From Mesorhizobium sp. Root552 (lineage in GTDB: Bacteria > Pseudomonadota > Alphaproteobacteria > Rhizobiales > Rhizobiaceae), in the NCBI RefSeq assembly GCF_001427285.1, contig NZ_LMFV01000023.1, positions 62,001 through 126,000 of the forward strand: DNA of 64,000 nucleotides, given 5' to 3'. The notes beneath the pieces were generated by a model that saw only the letters and a program-made list of their open reading frames with translations, was not told the origin of the DNA and made no database searches. Of this stretch, positions 24,482-32,980 are shown piece by piece. The position numbers and the translations under genes were made by a program. The number at the start of each line of letters is the position of its first letter. The first letter of the stretch is position 1.

Positions 24482-26004
24482 CCTGCATCATATTTGCCAG
24501 CAAACACGGCGTGCAGCGGACTGCTCGTATCGAAATATTCGACACGTTGCAGCATCATCGGATGGCGGCCCGCCCAGATGATAAGCTGCCGTTTGAGCCG
24601 GTCGCTGCGCGCGAACTGGCGGCTTACCTCTTCGGGGGTGAGTAGCGGGTGCAGCTCGACACTGGTCGAGCGCCCGGCCATGCCCATGGCACCCTGTTCG
24701 GGGCTGACCTCACCGTCGCGCGTGACGCTGACCGTGGTCTTGCCGAGCCTGCCGGACACATACTCCATGGTCATCATGTCGTTATTGCCGAAGAACTGCA
24801 TGACGCCGGCATTGCCGGCAAAGGTTTCCCAACGATCGCCATACAGCGCCTTGCCCTGACCCCAGTCCTGCAGGAACACCCAGAGCTTTACATCGAACGA
24901 GGCGATCTGACCGGCAGCATCTTCGAGCTGCCGCATGTGACCCAATACCGGAAACTCATCGAGACAGACCAACACGGGCGCGGCGGGCTTCACGCGCGTG
25001 CGCTCCATCGCGTCGATCAGCTGATTGACGAACAGGCGCAGCCAGCGATTGCACAGTCCCATCCGGGTGGCGGGCAGGCACAGATACAGCGTCGCGCTGG
25101 CAGTGGCTGATTTCAGATCAGAGAGATCGAAATCATGCCCTGACAGCACGCTGCGCATCGCGCGGTAATCCAGAAACTTGGTATGGCGGCGCGTGGTCGA
25201 AAGAACGCTCGCGCGTTCATTGACCGGCTTCTCATAAAACTCGCGCGCCGCGCTTTCGATCGCGTTGGCGATGTCAGCTTTATCGGCGTCGTTCTGCAGG
25301 CGCTCCGCATTGGCGAACATCGCCAGTTCCAGCGCGAACCCGTCTTCTTCACCGTCATCGCCCAATAGCGCGTCGCGCAGCAAGCTGCGCACCGCGATCA
25401 GCGTGCGCTGGCCTTCGAACTGCGGCGCGGTGGCAACGTGGAGGATAAGACCTTCGAGGAAATTGCGGGCGCATTCGTCCCAATGCGGGTCTTTGCCCGC
25501 CGGGACGATCAGCGCATCCGCAATCATGCCCGCATCCTCGATGATGGTGGCGCTGTCGGGTTTCAAAACCGCCAGCGGATTATAGCGTTTGCGAAATGCT
25601 GCTGCCTGCGGCGCGCAGGTGTTGAAAGGGTCGAGCACATGAACGGTCTGCCCCAATGACGCGCGACGGCGCGCCGTCAGGTTGGCCAGCTCGCCCTTGG
25701 GGTCAAGCGCCAGAACAGAACCAGGATAGAACATCAGGTTGGCGACCAGCGTGACGGACTTGCCGGTGCGCGATCCCGCCACGGTCATCATATGCCGGTT
25801 ATCTTCGATCCCGATCAGCTTCGAGCCCAACGCGCCGACCAGGATCTTGCGACCGGGATTGGCCGGATCGTAGGCAATCGTAGCATGGGACGCGAGCTTG
25901 GCCGGCTCCAGCCAGCGCGCCTGCGGCACCGTCTGCTGATGCAGGAAGCGGGTAGACACGCCGCGTGGGATGTCGCGGGTGAAGTCGGCATAAAAGCTGT
26001 CCAT
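24478..26004 (-). CDS. TraG/VirD4-like coupling protein, no membrane anchor
   Basis: A 508-residue type IV coupling ATPase. Walker A is AGSRTGKS near residues 76-83, followed by the family motif GSVLALDPKGELANLTARRR; Walker B is VLVCLDEFPVLGHM. Coupling proteins bring the relaxase-DNA complex to a mating channel. The usual N-terminal transmembrane pair is missing: the protein starts MDSFYADFTRDIPRG and goes straight into the ATPase domain. No VirB/Trb mating-pore genes lie in the window, which suits a mobilisable element that uses a helper's channel. Confidence 0.9.
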   Translation of the reverse strand: MDSFYADFTRDIPRGVSTRFLHQQTVPQARWLEPAKLASHATIAYDPANPGRKILVGALGSKLIGIEDNRHMMTVAGSRTGKSVTLVANLMFYPGSVLALDPKGELANLTARRRASLGQTVHVLDPFNTCAPQAAAFRKRYNPLAVLKPDSATIIEDAGMIADALIVPAGKDPHWDECARNFLEGLILHVATAPQFEGQRTLIAVRSLLRDALLGDDGEEDGFALELAMFANAERLQNDADKADIANAIESAAREFYEKPVNERASVLSTTRRHTKFLDYRAMRSVLSGHDFDLSDLKSATASATLYLCLPATRMGLCNRWLRLFVNQLIDAMERTRVKPAAPVLVCLDEFPVLGHMRQLEDAAGQIASFDVKLWVFLQDWGQGKALYGDRWETFAGNAGVMQFFGNNDMMTMEYVSGRLGKTTVSVTRDGEVSPEQGAMGMAGRSTSVELHPLLTPEEVSRQFARSDRLKRQLIIWAGRHPMMLQRVEYFDTSSPLHAVFAGKYDAG

Positions 26005-26314
26005 CGGCTGCCTATCCTTACTTGGAGATGCACCGACTATCGCAGGGCTTCGCGCTTGGATTCCGCGCACAAACCGCGTCGGGAGGGTGCGCGAACATAG
26101 CGGCCTTTGTCTCCTTTCGTCTGCCGTCCCTCCCGGAATGATCCGCGTTCTGCCGGGCGTCGCCTTGTCGTCAATGGTCTGCCCGCGCCGGCCCCCGCCT
26201 GCGGGCCGAAGCCCTTGGGCGTAGGCCCGTGTTGCCCATGACGACTGCGGCTGCTGCCGCCCGGCCGCTCAAACGCGTCCTTCGGGACAGCAACAACAAC
26301 GAAAGGAAAAGACA

Positions 26315-26680
26315 ATGGGACTCGATATGTACGCGCACACCACCACCGAACAGCCTGCCGCGCCGGTGGACTTCAAAATAGATGAGGCCAGCGAAATCCA
26401 CTACTGGCGCAAGCATCCGAACCTGCATGGCTGGATGGAACAGCTATACCGCAGCAAGGGCGGCACCGACGCGAACTTCAATTGCGTCAATCTGCAGCTC
26501 ACAGAAGCAGACCTTGATCAGCTGGAGGCCGCCATTCGCGAGCACCGCCTGCCTTCGACCACCGGCTTCTTCTTTGGCAGCTCCGACGGCAGCGAGATCA
26601 CCGACGATCTGGCGTTCGTCGCCAAGGCGCGGGAGGCGCTGGCTGGGGGTCTTACCGTCTTCTACTCATGCTGGTGGTGA
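26315..26680 (+). CDS. Conserved hypothetical protein (MGLDMY-type)
   Basis: A 121-residue soluble protein beginning MGLDMYAH with the segment EIHYWRKHPNLHGWMEQLY, a pattern I know from small proteins of phages and plasmids that have no assigned activity. It has a purine-rich ribosome-binding site (GAAAGGAAAAGACA) before the ATG. The preceding 240 bases are GC-rich and contain short inverted repeats, as for ardC. Confidence 0.75.
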   Translation: MGLDMYAHTTTEQPAAPVDFKIDEASEIHYWRKHPNLHGWMEQLYRSKGGTDANFNCVNLQLTEADLDQLEAAIREHRLPSTTGFFFGSSDGSEITDDLAFVAKAREALAGGLTVFYSCWW

Positions 26681-26717
26681 GGCGTTTAGCCGGGGCGGCG
26701 GTGACGCTCCGGCTTTT

Positions 26718-27266
26718 CTATTCCGCCAGCGCGCGCCGCAACGTCAGGCCGCTGACGCCAAGGGATTCGGCAGCGACCGCGAGTTTCTCGCCGTTGGCGA
26801 TCTGCTTGCGCGCGGATTTGACCTGTTGCGGCGACAGTTTGCGTGGGCGGCCCAATCTTACGCCGCGAATTCGCGCGGCGGCCATCCCGGCGATTGTGCG
26901 GTCGCGGATCAATTCGCGCTCGAATTCCGCAAGCGCCGCCAGCATATGTAGGTAGAACCGGCCCGCCGGGCTCGTGGTGTCGATCTGCTCCCGCAGTGAC
27001 TGCAACCCCACCTCTTTACCGTTGAGCCCGGCAATGATGTCGATCAGATGTGGCAGGGACCGCCCCAGCCTGTCCAGCCGCCAGACAATCAGCACATCGC
27101 CGGCCCGGAGCGCCTTCATCGCGCGCCGTAGGCCGGGTCGTGTCGTCGCCGCACCGGATACGCCGCGATCCTCATAGATTCGATCGCACCCCGCCGCCTT
27201 CAGCGCCTGAAGCTGCATATCGAGATTTTGTTCATCCGTAGAGACGCGCGCATAGCCGATTTTCAT
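26718..27266 (-). CDS. Tn3-type resolvase / invertase
   Basis: A 182-residue small serine recombinase. It has Ser9 in GYARVSTDEQN, VWRLDRLGRSLPHL, EFERELIRDRT at the start of the long E-helix, and a C-terminal helix-turn-helix (LAVAAESLGVSGLTLRRAL). It is complete and typical of resolvases that keep plasmids or transposons monomeric. It may serve the mobilisation module; no matching res site or transposase was recognised nearby. Confidence 0.92.
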   Translation of the reverse strand: MKIGYARVSTDEQNLDMQLQALKAAGCDRIYEDRGVSGAATTRPGLRRAMKALRAGDVLIVWRLDRLGRSLPHLIDIIAGLNGKEVGLQSLREQIDTTSPAGRFYLHMLAALAEFERELIRDRTIAGMAAARIRGVRLGRPRKLSPQQVKSARKQIANGEKLAVAAESLGVSGLTLRRALAE

Positions 27267-27441
27267 GAGGGTTCACAGGGCGGCAGAGGCAAGATATTGA
27301 AATTTCTCATAAAGGTTGGTTTTTGAACGCGCGCACAGAGGCTGTTTCTCGCTAAAATACGCCCCTATATTACAATATCCTAATGTTTTTTAACAGTTAT
27401 AAAAGGTATGATATAGTATAATTTCATAAAGGAAGGTTTTT

Positions 27442-27753
27442 ATGCGCATTTGGAATCCATTTTTACTATCACTTCTTCTGCTTTTATTAAGTTCCGGTGC
27501 TTTCGCACAGTCTGTCGCGAATGAACGTAAAGCGCCTTGGGACAAATCAGGGGCACCCCTTGAAATTGTAGAAGATCAGGAAAGCGCGGCCTTTCGCTTC
27601 ATCATCGATGGTCGCGAAGTGGCGCGGCTTGATAATGCTGGACTGCGCGTTGACGGAAACATTGAATATGAAGGTCAAATCACTGATACGGGCGCTGGCG
27701 TGGTCGACAAGCACATGGCTCGCGAAGGGAAAGGCGACGTCAATGCGCCTTAG
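27442..27753 (+). CDS. Small secreted protein
   Basis: A 103-residue exported protein. The signal peptide is clear (MRIWNPFLLSLLLLLLSSGAFAQ with an A-x-A cleavage site). The mature part, SAAFRFIIDGREVARLDNAGLRVDGNIEYEGQ, looks like the small beta stretch seen in tail-fibre and fibre-tip proteins. It overlaps the next gene by 11 bases in another frame, so the pair is co-translated. Confidence 0.75.
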   Translation: MRIWNPFLLSLLLLLLSSGAFAQSVANERKAPWDKSGAPLEIVEDQESAAFRFIIDGREVARLDNAGLRVDGNIEYEGQITDTGAGVVDKHMAREGKGDVNAP

Positions 27754-29839
27754 TCACCTTGTTTTCGCAGCGCTCGTGCTCGTCGCCGTTCCCGCGATTG
27801 CCCAGGAAACGCAACCCGGCGATGCCTGCACCGTAGCCGGGAGTATTCGAGAGACCGGCGGGCCGGAGCAATCGCCCGGTCGTATCCTCATTTGCGATGG
27901 CGCAAACTGGAACTCGCTAAAAGTTCGTAACAATGATGGCAAAAGCTTGTTTCAGGTTGGTTACGATGCTGCTGCCTGCACTGCCGACAAAGAAGGGCGA
28001 ATGCGCTTTAGTAGCGCCGGTGACCCCCCTTGGGAATATTGCGATGGGGCGGACTGGGTAAATTTTAAGCAGCCCCGGTGCGAAGACGACGACGCCGGGG
28101 AGTGCTACCTTCAAGTCAGTCGCGTCACGGATGATCCCGATTTTCTCCCGGCGCAGATCGCCTGCGGGGTCAACATTCTAGGTGTAGTCGGCATTCTTGG
28201 AACCGACACGATTCCCGCTGCTTTCACATTCACGGACCTGACCGATCAACCGATCAACACCACCGTGGTATCGACGGGCGCGCAGCTCAATAGCTTCGAC
28301 TGCCTGCTCAACGTGCTTGTGAGCGGCGACGGCACACCACAATACCGCACCTGCGATGATATCAATTGCACGGTCAACCCCAGCGCCTGGGGAACCGGCA
28401 GTCAGCAAATCGCACCGAACAAATTCATTCAGTTGCGACTGACAACACCGGCAACCTACCAGACCATGTCCAGTGCCTCTGCAACCGTGGGCGGACAGAC
28501 AGATACATGGAATGTCACCACCTGCGACGGTGTGCCCACCGCTTATAGCTTTGGCGATCTAACCACGCAGCCAATCGATACGACCGTTGAATCCAATATC
28601 GTCCAGATCAACGGCATGACTTGCTCGTCCACGGTTACGATTGGCGGGCATTCCTCACGCGATTTCCGAATCTGCAATAACGCGGACTGCTCATCCGTTG
28701 CTTATACATGGACCAGCAGTTCACGCCCGATCGATAACGGGCAGTATCTACAATTGCGGATGACAACGTCCAGCTCATATAGCACGCCGCGGTCCGTAAA
28801 TCCGTCGATTGCAGGCGTCGTCGATGACTGGAGCACGACAACCACCTGCGATAATATGCCCTCAAACTTCGCTTTCTCTGATTCAAACAATCAGGCAGTG
28901 AGCACGCTTGTTCAATCGGCGGCGGTACAAGTTTCGGGCATGGCCGGGGCCTGCCCCGCGCCCATAACAATCTCCGGGGGCGGCTCCCCGGAATTTCGGA
29001 TATGCGATAACTCGATATGTACCTTGATTGACCACGACTGGGGTTCAGCACCGCAGCAGATTGACAATAACCAATATGTGCAGGTGCGGCTGACGACACC
29101 CGCCGTCAACCATACGGCCCATGCCGCACAAATTTCGGTCAATACAGTATCCGCAATATGGACGGCGGCGGCGGGCTGCAATACCGCACCGCAGGATTAC
29201 GTAACGGCGGGCGTTCACAGCTATACAATGCCCGCCGGCTGCACGTCTGCTCTGGTGCAGGCATGGGGCGGCGGTGGCGGCGGTGGCGGCGACGGCTACG
29301 ACGGCAGCGGTGCCGGCGGCGGCGGCGCTTATGCGGCAGCCACCTTGGCGCTGGTGGGCGGCACACCCTACAATCTCACCGTGGGGGCCAGAGGAAACCG
29401 GGGCAGCAACAGCAACGGCACCGCCGGTGGCGATAGCATATTCGATGCGGGTGCCGATGTCCTCGCCAGAGGCGGCAGCGGCGGCACGCGCGGTAATGGT
29501 GCGGGCGGCGCGGGCGGCACAGCTGCGGCCAGTGTCGGGACCACGAAATTCAGCGGCGGCACAGGCGGCAACGGCACCACCAACGATTCCGGCGGCGGCG
29601 GCGGCGGCGCAGGCGGCAGCACGCAGGCCGGCACCAACGGCAATAATGGCAGCGGCAGTCCCGGTGCGGGCGGAGCCGGCGGGGCAACCGGCGGCGGTAA
29701 TGGCGGCGTAGGCGGCAACGGTGACGAAGATAACGGCGATGACGGCGCGGCTCCCGGCGGTGGCGGCGGCGGCGGCGGCGAAGACGCCCGCGGCGGCTAT
29801 GGCGGAGACGGCAGGATAACCATCACCGCTCAACCCTAA
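27743..29839 (+). CDS. Secreted repeat protein with glycine-rich C-terminus
   Basis: A 698-residue secreted protein. It has a signal peptide (MRLSHLVFAALVLVAVPAIAQ), a Cys-containing N-domain, and about three repeats of 90 residues with a shared FxDLTxQPIxT start and two to four Cys each. The last 210 residues are glycine-rich, GGGG runs interrupted by short Asn/Ala/Thr segments, after VTAGVHSYTMPAGCTS. The last part resembles polyglycine-sandwich tips of phage adhesins. It is probably a surface or extracellular adhesin. An upstream extension of the frame is overlap with the preceding gene. Confidence 0.8.
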   Translation: MRLSHLVFAALVLVAVPAIAQETQPGDACTVAGSIRETGGPEQSPGRILICDGANWNSLKVRNNDGKSLFQVGYDAAACTADKEGRMRFSSAGDPPWEYCDGADWVNFKQPRCEDDDAGECYLQVSRVTDDPDFLPAQIACGVNILGVVGILGTDTIPAAFTFTDLTDQPINTTVVSTGAQLNSFDCLLNVLVSGDGTPQYRTCDDINCTVNPSAWGTGSQQIAPNKFIQLRLTTPATYQTMSSASATVGGQTDTWNVTTCDGVPTAYSFGDLTTQPIDTTVESNIVQINGMTCSSTVTIGGHSSRDFRICNNADCSSVAYTWTSSSRPIDNGQYLQLRMTTSSSYSTPRSVNPSIAGVVDDWSTTTTCDNMPSNFAFSDSNNQAVSTLVQSAAVQVSGMAGACPAPITISGGGSPEFRICDNSICTLIDHDWGSAPQQIDNNQYVQVRLTTPAVNHTAHAAQISVNTVSAIWTAAAGCNTAPQDYVTAGVHSYTMPAGCTSALVQAWGGGGGGGGDGYDGSGAGGGGAYAAATLALVGGTPYNLTVGARGNRGSNSNGTAGGDSIFDAGADVLARGGSGGTRGNGAGGAGGTAAASVGTTKFSGGTGGNGTTNDSGGGGGGAGGSTQAGTNGNNGSGSPGAGGAGGATGGGNGGVGGNGDEDNGDDGAAPGGGGGGGGEDARGGYGGDGRITITAQP

Positions 29840-30295
29840 CGGATAGCAGCTTCAGCTATTTTCGGTCTGAAGTTGAGCATGCCCCGGCATCATTGATGTC
29901 TTCACGCCATTGAGAAGCGGACTGAGACAGGGTGATTGCCATCCTGATCTTAGCGTACGTTGCGGGAACAGAGCGGCTGCCGTTTCTTTGCATGTTTGTC
30001 GATCGCGACGGAGGCGGTGGGCTTTAACGGCCTGCGGTCGGGTTCAGCGTGCCTGAAACGCATCGATCTTTCGCTAAGGGATTTCCCTCGACTGAACACG
30101 CCACAACCTGATCGGGCGCGCACCGGGTTCAAGGCCCTTCGGCCCCTGCGGGGTGATACGCGGGTGTCCCCGCCTTTCGGAAGGCCTGCAAGGCGGGCGA
30201 TCCCCCTCCCGCGTATCAGCCGTGAACCCGGCGGCTCGAAGCCCGCTCCTAGGTGAGGCGTGTCGAGGAAAACCCAACCGAAAGGAGCTTACATC
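29840..30295. other. Gene-free region ending in a structured leader
   Basis: About 455 bases with no credible gene. The second half is a long nested hairpin (feature 30,123-30,231). Open frames on both strands are shadows of this inverted repeat. Confidence 0.5.
30123..30231 (+). promoter_or_regulatory. Nested inverted-repeat leader
   Basis: CCGGGTTCA (30,123-30,131) pairs with TGAACCCGG (30,223-30,231), TGATACGCGGG (30,154-30,164) with CCCGCGTATCA (30,208-30,218), CCGCCTT with AAGGCGG inside, and CCTTTCGGAAGG at the tip. The perfect arms make a single large hairpin in either strand. It lies 65 bases before a small gene and has the same architecture as the ardC leader. Confidence 0.7.
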
Positions 30296-30535
30296 ATGGC
30301 ACGCAACAACACCCCGAACCGCAAACCGGCCCGCGAGTCCCGCACCCCAGCGTTCATCGCCTGGCACGTCGACGAAAAAGGCGAAAAGTCCTTCTGGACC
30401 CGCATCGGTGCCGCCTGGGATCACAAGGACGGCGAAGGTTACACCCTTCAACTCGACCTGGTCCCCGTCAATGGCGGACGCGTCATCCTCCGGGTTCCCG
30501 CCGAGGACAACACCGATCAGGAGGCGGGCGCGTAA
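30296..30535 (+). CDS. Small conserved plasmid-type protein
   Basis: A 79-residue protein (MARNNTPNRKPARESRTPAF) whose second half (WTRIGAAWDHKDGEGYTLQLDLVP) is a small beta fold widely seen in uncharacterised plasmid proteins. Start fixed by AAAGGAG with 8-base spacing. First of three plus-strand small genes. Confidence 0.75.
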   Translation: MARNNTPNRKPARESRTPAFIAWHVDEKGEKSFWTRIGAAWDHKDGEGYTLQLDLVPVNGGRVILRVPAEDNTDQEAGA

Positions 30536-30568
30536 GCGCCCCCTCACTGCCCGAAGGGAGGAAACAAC

Positions 30569-30778
30569 ATGACCACATCACTTCACATCGAAACCGCCCG
30601 CGCTGCCTTGGCGCGGGCAGCCTGGGCCAGAGGCGAGAAACCGGCTTATGACGAAGAGGCCATCATCGACCTGCTGGCGGACATGCGGCACTGGTGCCGT
30701 AATGCCGGGGTCGACTACGACCGCTGCGACCAATGCGCCGCGTCCCATTACCGGAACGAAATCGGGAGCGTGTCATGA
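30569..30778 (+). CDS. Small hypothetical protein with Cys pair
   Basis: A 69-residue helical protein with two Cys in YDRCDQCAASHY plus one in HWCRNAG, which could bind a metal. AAGGGAGG lies just upstream of the ATG. Its stop overlaps the next start (ATGA), so the genes are coupled. Confidence 0.65.
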   Translation: MTTSLHIETARAALARAAWARGEKPAYDEEAIIDLLADMRHWCRNAGVDYDRCDQCAASHYRNEIGSVS

Positions 30779-31083
30779 CGCGCTCCCTTGAAAACCACAC
30801 CATCATATGGCGCGGTTTCTCGATTGAAGTTCGCTACGAGCAGAACTGGCTGGGAACCGAGGGGCCGTTCAGTACGGCGCATCTTCAGGTGAATACCGTA
30901 GAACCGGAGAACGCCCCTCTGCCGATAACCGAGACAGGCTACCGGTCCCGGTTCATCGACGCAGAGACGATCGCGGAGGCCGGAGGACCGGTCGCCTTCG
31001 TTAAAGCCTGGCTTGACCAAGCCGCCGAGGCAAAATCGTGGAAAGAGCAGCAGGAAAAAGCGCGGCAGATGACACTGTTCTAG
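30775..31083 (+). CDS. Hypothetical protein of plasmid type
   Basis: A 102-residue protein (MTRSLENHTIIWRGFSIEVRYEQNWL) that appears to combine a small beta domain with a C-terminal helix (FVKAWLDQAAEAKSWKEQQEKARQ). It ends MTLF. It is the third gene of this small operon and is followed by a strong terminator. Function unknown. Confidence 0.7.
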   Translation: MTRSLENHTIIWRGFSIEVRYEQNWLGTEGPFSTAHLQVNTVEPENAPLPITETGYRSRFIDAETIAEAGGPVAFVKAWLDQAAEAKSWKEQQEKARQMTLF

Positions 31084-31105
31084 CCGCGTGCTGCGGACAA
31101 GAAAA

Positions 31106-31132
31106 AGGGCGCGAACCGCTGGTTCGCGCCCT
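31106..31132. terminator. Bidirectional rho-independent terminator
   Basis: AGGGCGCGAACC and GGTTCGCGCCCT form a perfect 12-bp stem around GCT. It is flanked by an A-run on the left and a T-run on the right, so it can end transcription from both sides: the small-gene operon on the plus strand and the SprT-like gene on the minus strand. Confidence 0.9.
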
Positions 31133-31154
31133 GAATTTTTGGATCAGACACGGT

Positions 31155-31835
31155 CTATTCGCCGAACACCATCGGCACCATGTGGTCGCCGCAGACCAGA
31201 CGGGCATCATGCTTTGCCCAGGCTTTCAGATCACAATCGGGGCAGCAATAGCGCACCCGCTTGCCGCTTTTTTCCGGCGCGGTGGCTTCGCCCGCGCCGG
31301 CCGGATCGAACTCGGGGGCAGTCGGGGCTTCCTTCCAGATGATCGCGAACTCCTTCGCCATCAGTTTCTCGGCGGCCTGCGCGAACGCGCCGCCCGGCAC
31401 GATCATGTGGTTGACCGTCTCGCCGGTCTCCTTACCACCGTCTTCGCCGGTGTCGGTGGGCTGCAGGCCGAGGCTCTTCATTTTGTCGGCCCACTCGCGG
31501 TTATGGTAGCGCCCGCGTCCCGGTGTCCCCTGATGGCGCTGCCAAAGATGCACCATCTCATGAACCAGCGTGCCGAGGATTTCGACCAGGGGGCGGTCGC
31601 CAAAGCGCGCCGGATTAAGGGCGATTTCATCCGCAGCCCGGCCCTGATCGTCATTGAATTTATCGCCGGAGAAGAATCCGAATGTGCCTTTGCGGCGCTG
31701 CAGCGTGATCAGCGCGTTCGGCAACTCATTGCCAAACAGCGTCTTGTTGAAATGCTCGTATGCCTGCTGGAATCGATCATAGGTGTCGCGAGTGGGTTTG
31801 ATCGGCAGGAGTGCAGGAGCAGAATGCATGTTCAT
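31155..31835 (-). CDS. SprT-like zinc metallopeptidase domain protein
   Basis: A 226-residue protein. The metal site is LVHEMVHLWQRH (HExxH) and the C-terminal end has a zinc ribbon (CCPDCDLKAW with C and H near VCGDH). SprT/Spartan-type proteins process DNA-protein crosslinks; the versions on plasmids and integrative elements are uncharacterised and could act on relaxase-bound DNA. The ATG follows AAGGA at 9-base spacing. Two TGTAATGTACA palindromes lie upstream of its start. Confidence 0.88.
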   Translation of the reverse strand: MNMHSAPALLPIKPTRDTYDRFQQAYEHFNKTLFGNELPNALITLQRRKGTFGFFSGDKFNDDQGRAADEIALNPARFGDRPLVEILGTLVHEMVHLWQRHQGTPGRGRYHNREWADKMKSLGLQPTDTGEDGGKETGETVNHMIVPGGAFAQAAEKLMAKEFAIIWKEAPTAPEFDPAGAGEATAPEKSGKRVRYCCPDCDLKAWAKHDARLVCGDHMVPMVFGE

Positions 31836-31868
31836 CGCGAACCATCCTTCTGCACCGCCTGTGTTGGA

Positions 31869-31995
31869 TTGTAATGTACATTCCAGGAAAGGTCAGGGTG
31901 CCATTGCGTGATGGCGATGAATGTCGTGCAATATTGATGGCGCTTTCCTCGTCTAAACCGCGCGCCGTTGTGGCCGGTGACAGTGTAATGTACAC
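31869..31995. promoter_or_regulatory. Pair of TGTAATGTACA operators
   Basis: TGTAATGTACA at 31,869-31,879 and GTGTAATGTACAC at 31,983-31,995 are palindromes with the same 3-base centre, about 114 bases apart. They lie upstream of the SprT-like gene. The second is a perfect 5-3-5 inverted repeat. They look like binding sites for one dimeric regulator, which I cannot identify. Confidence 0.55.
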
Positions 31996-32096
31996 TCCAG
32001 TCACATCATCAGATTGAGTGGACGTACATTTCCATTCCGCCCCGCCGCTCTGCTACAATTATAGTATGAGGGGCAATCCCAGATAGAGATGAGTAC

Positions 32097-32151
32097 AAGG
32101 TGTGCGTGGTACTACCACGCGCACCTTGCTGGGGGGACTCTCCAGTCCCCC
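32097..32151. other. Candidate origin of transfer (oriT)
   Basis: Two hairpins lie in tandem: a 14-bp arm with one mismatch (AAGGTGTGCGTGGT / ACCACGCGCACCTT, loop ACT) and an 8-bp perfect arm (GGGGGACT / AGTCCCCC, loop CTCC). Downstream is GGGCATCCGTAAGG, which has some likeness to MOB-P nick regions. Position beside mobC and relaxase supports an oriT. There is no T-run, so a terminator is less likely. Confidence 0.5.
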
Positions 32152-32644
32152 GCAGACCCCCCTCAGGGCATCCGTAAGGCTGCGAATCCGCTCATGGCGT
32201 ATTCGGTCCAACGGATGTTTTCAGCCGGGCGCTGGCGCTTTTTGGGTGTCGAACCCATCCGGCTGAGCGCAACGATTTCGGCGTTGCATCACGACCATGG
32301 AGACTGCCGCTCTCCCTGGACCCATCGCGCAAAGGGCTATCCGCGCCCCTTGCAACCACGGCCAGGACTTTCGTGTCCTGAACCACGACCCGCCGACGCT
32401 CTGCGAGCTTTGGCGGGGGAACCCGGTGTTGCTGCCCTCCGTAGCCTTTGGCGTAAGAGGGTCGGCACCGGCTTCGAGCAAAGGTGAGAAGTCTGCTCTC
32501 CCTTTGCGATCCCATCGACCAGGGGCATGGCTGCGCCCCTGGACCCGGCGGCGACTGCGACAGGTGTGTCGCCAGTCGAAGAGAGATCGGCGAGCGCGGT
32601 TTGCGCGCGGTCTGGTGCCGATCTTTGCGGCTACGTGTTGATGC

Positions 32645-32980
32645 ATGACGGAGAAGAAGACACGAGACGCGCCGATATCCTATCGCCCGCCCACCGCCTT
32701 GCGGGAGGCGTTTCGCGCCCGTGTCGAGGCCTCTGGCCTGTCCGTCAATGCCTACATCACCCAAGCCGTCTTCGACCAGGATGCGCCGCGTCAGGCACGG
32801 CGGCCCCTCGTCGAGCAGCAGACAATCGCACGGCTTCTGGTCGAAACCGCACGCTTGCATGACCGCCTGGGGGCAGTCGGCGTCGATGCTGATCTCGACG
32901 CCGTGCTGCTCGCAGAAGCCCTGCGCGACCTGCGCGAAATCCGGGCTGCCTGCCTCGCTGCGTTGGGGCGAAAACCATGA
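32645..32980 (+). CDS. MobC-like mobilisation protein
   Basis: A 111-residue protein with a ribbon-helix-helix-type N-terminus (DAPISYRPPTALREAFRARVEASGLSVNAYITQAVF) followed by helices. Accessory proteins of this kind (MobC/TraJ-like) bind oriT and help the relaxase to form the nicking complex. Its stop overlaps the relaxase start by 4 bases, the usual arrangement. Confidence 0.8.
   Translation: MTEKKTRDAPISYRPPTALREAFRARVEASGLSVNAYITQAVFDQDAPRQARRPLVEQQTIARLLVETARLHDRLGAVGVDADLDAVLLAEALRDLREIRAACLAALGRKP

Larger units (their letters stand above)
31836..32644. other. Gene-free region with operators and candidate oriT
   Basis: About 810 bases without a credible gene between the SprT-like gene and the mobC-like gene. 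It holds two palindromic operator-like sites, a TATAGTATGA-type AT-rich box near 32,060, two adjacent hairpins at 32,097-32,151 and GC-rich sequence up to mobC. The frames that cross it change composition and have no ribosome-binding sites. Confidence 0.55.

Noticed and set aside
29045-29833. 262-codon Ala-rich frame on the minus strand
   Set aside because: Produced by the glycine codon runs of the glycine-rich gene read in antisense.
32097-32151. Hairpins as rho-independent terminators
   Set aside because: Neither hairpin is followed by a T-run, and no gene ends in front of them.
32089-32487. 132-codon plus-strand frame in the oriT region
   Set aside because: No ribosome-binding site and the composition changes along it. 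The hairpins suit an oriT, not coding DNA.
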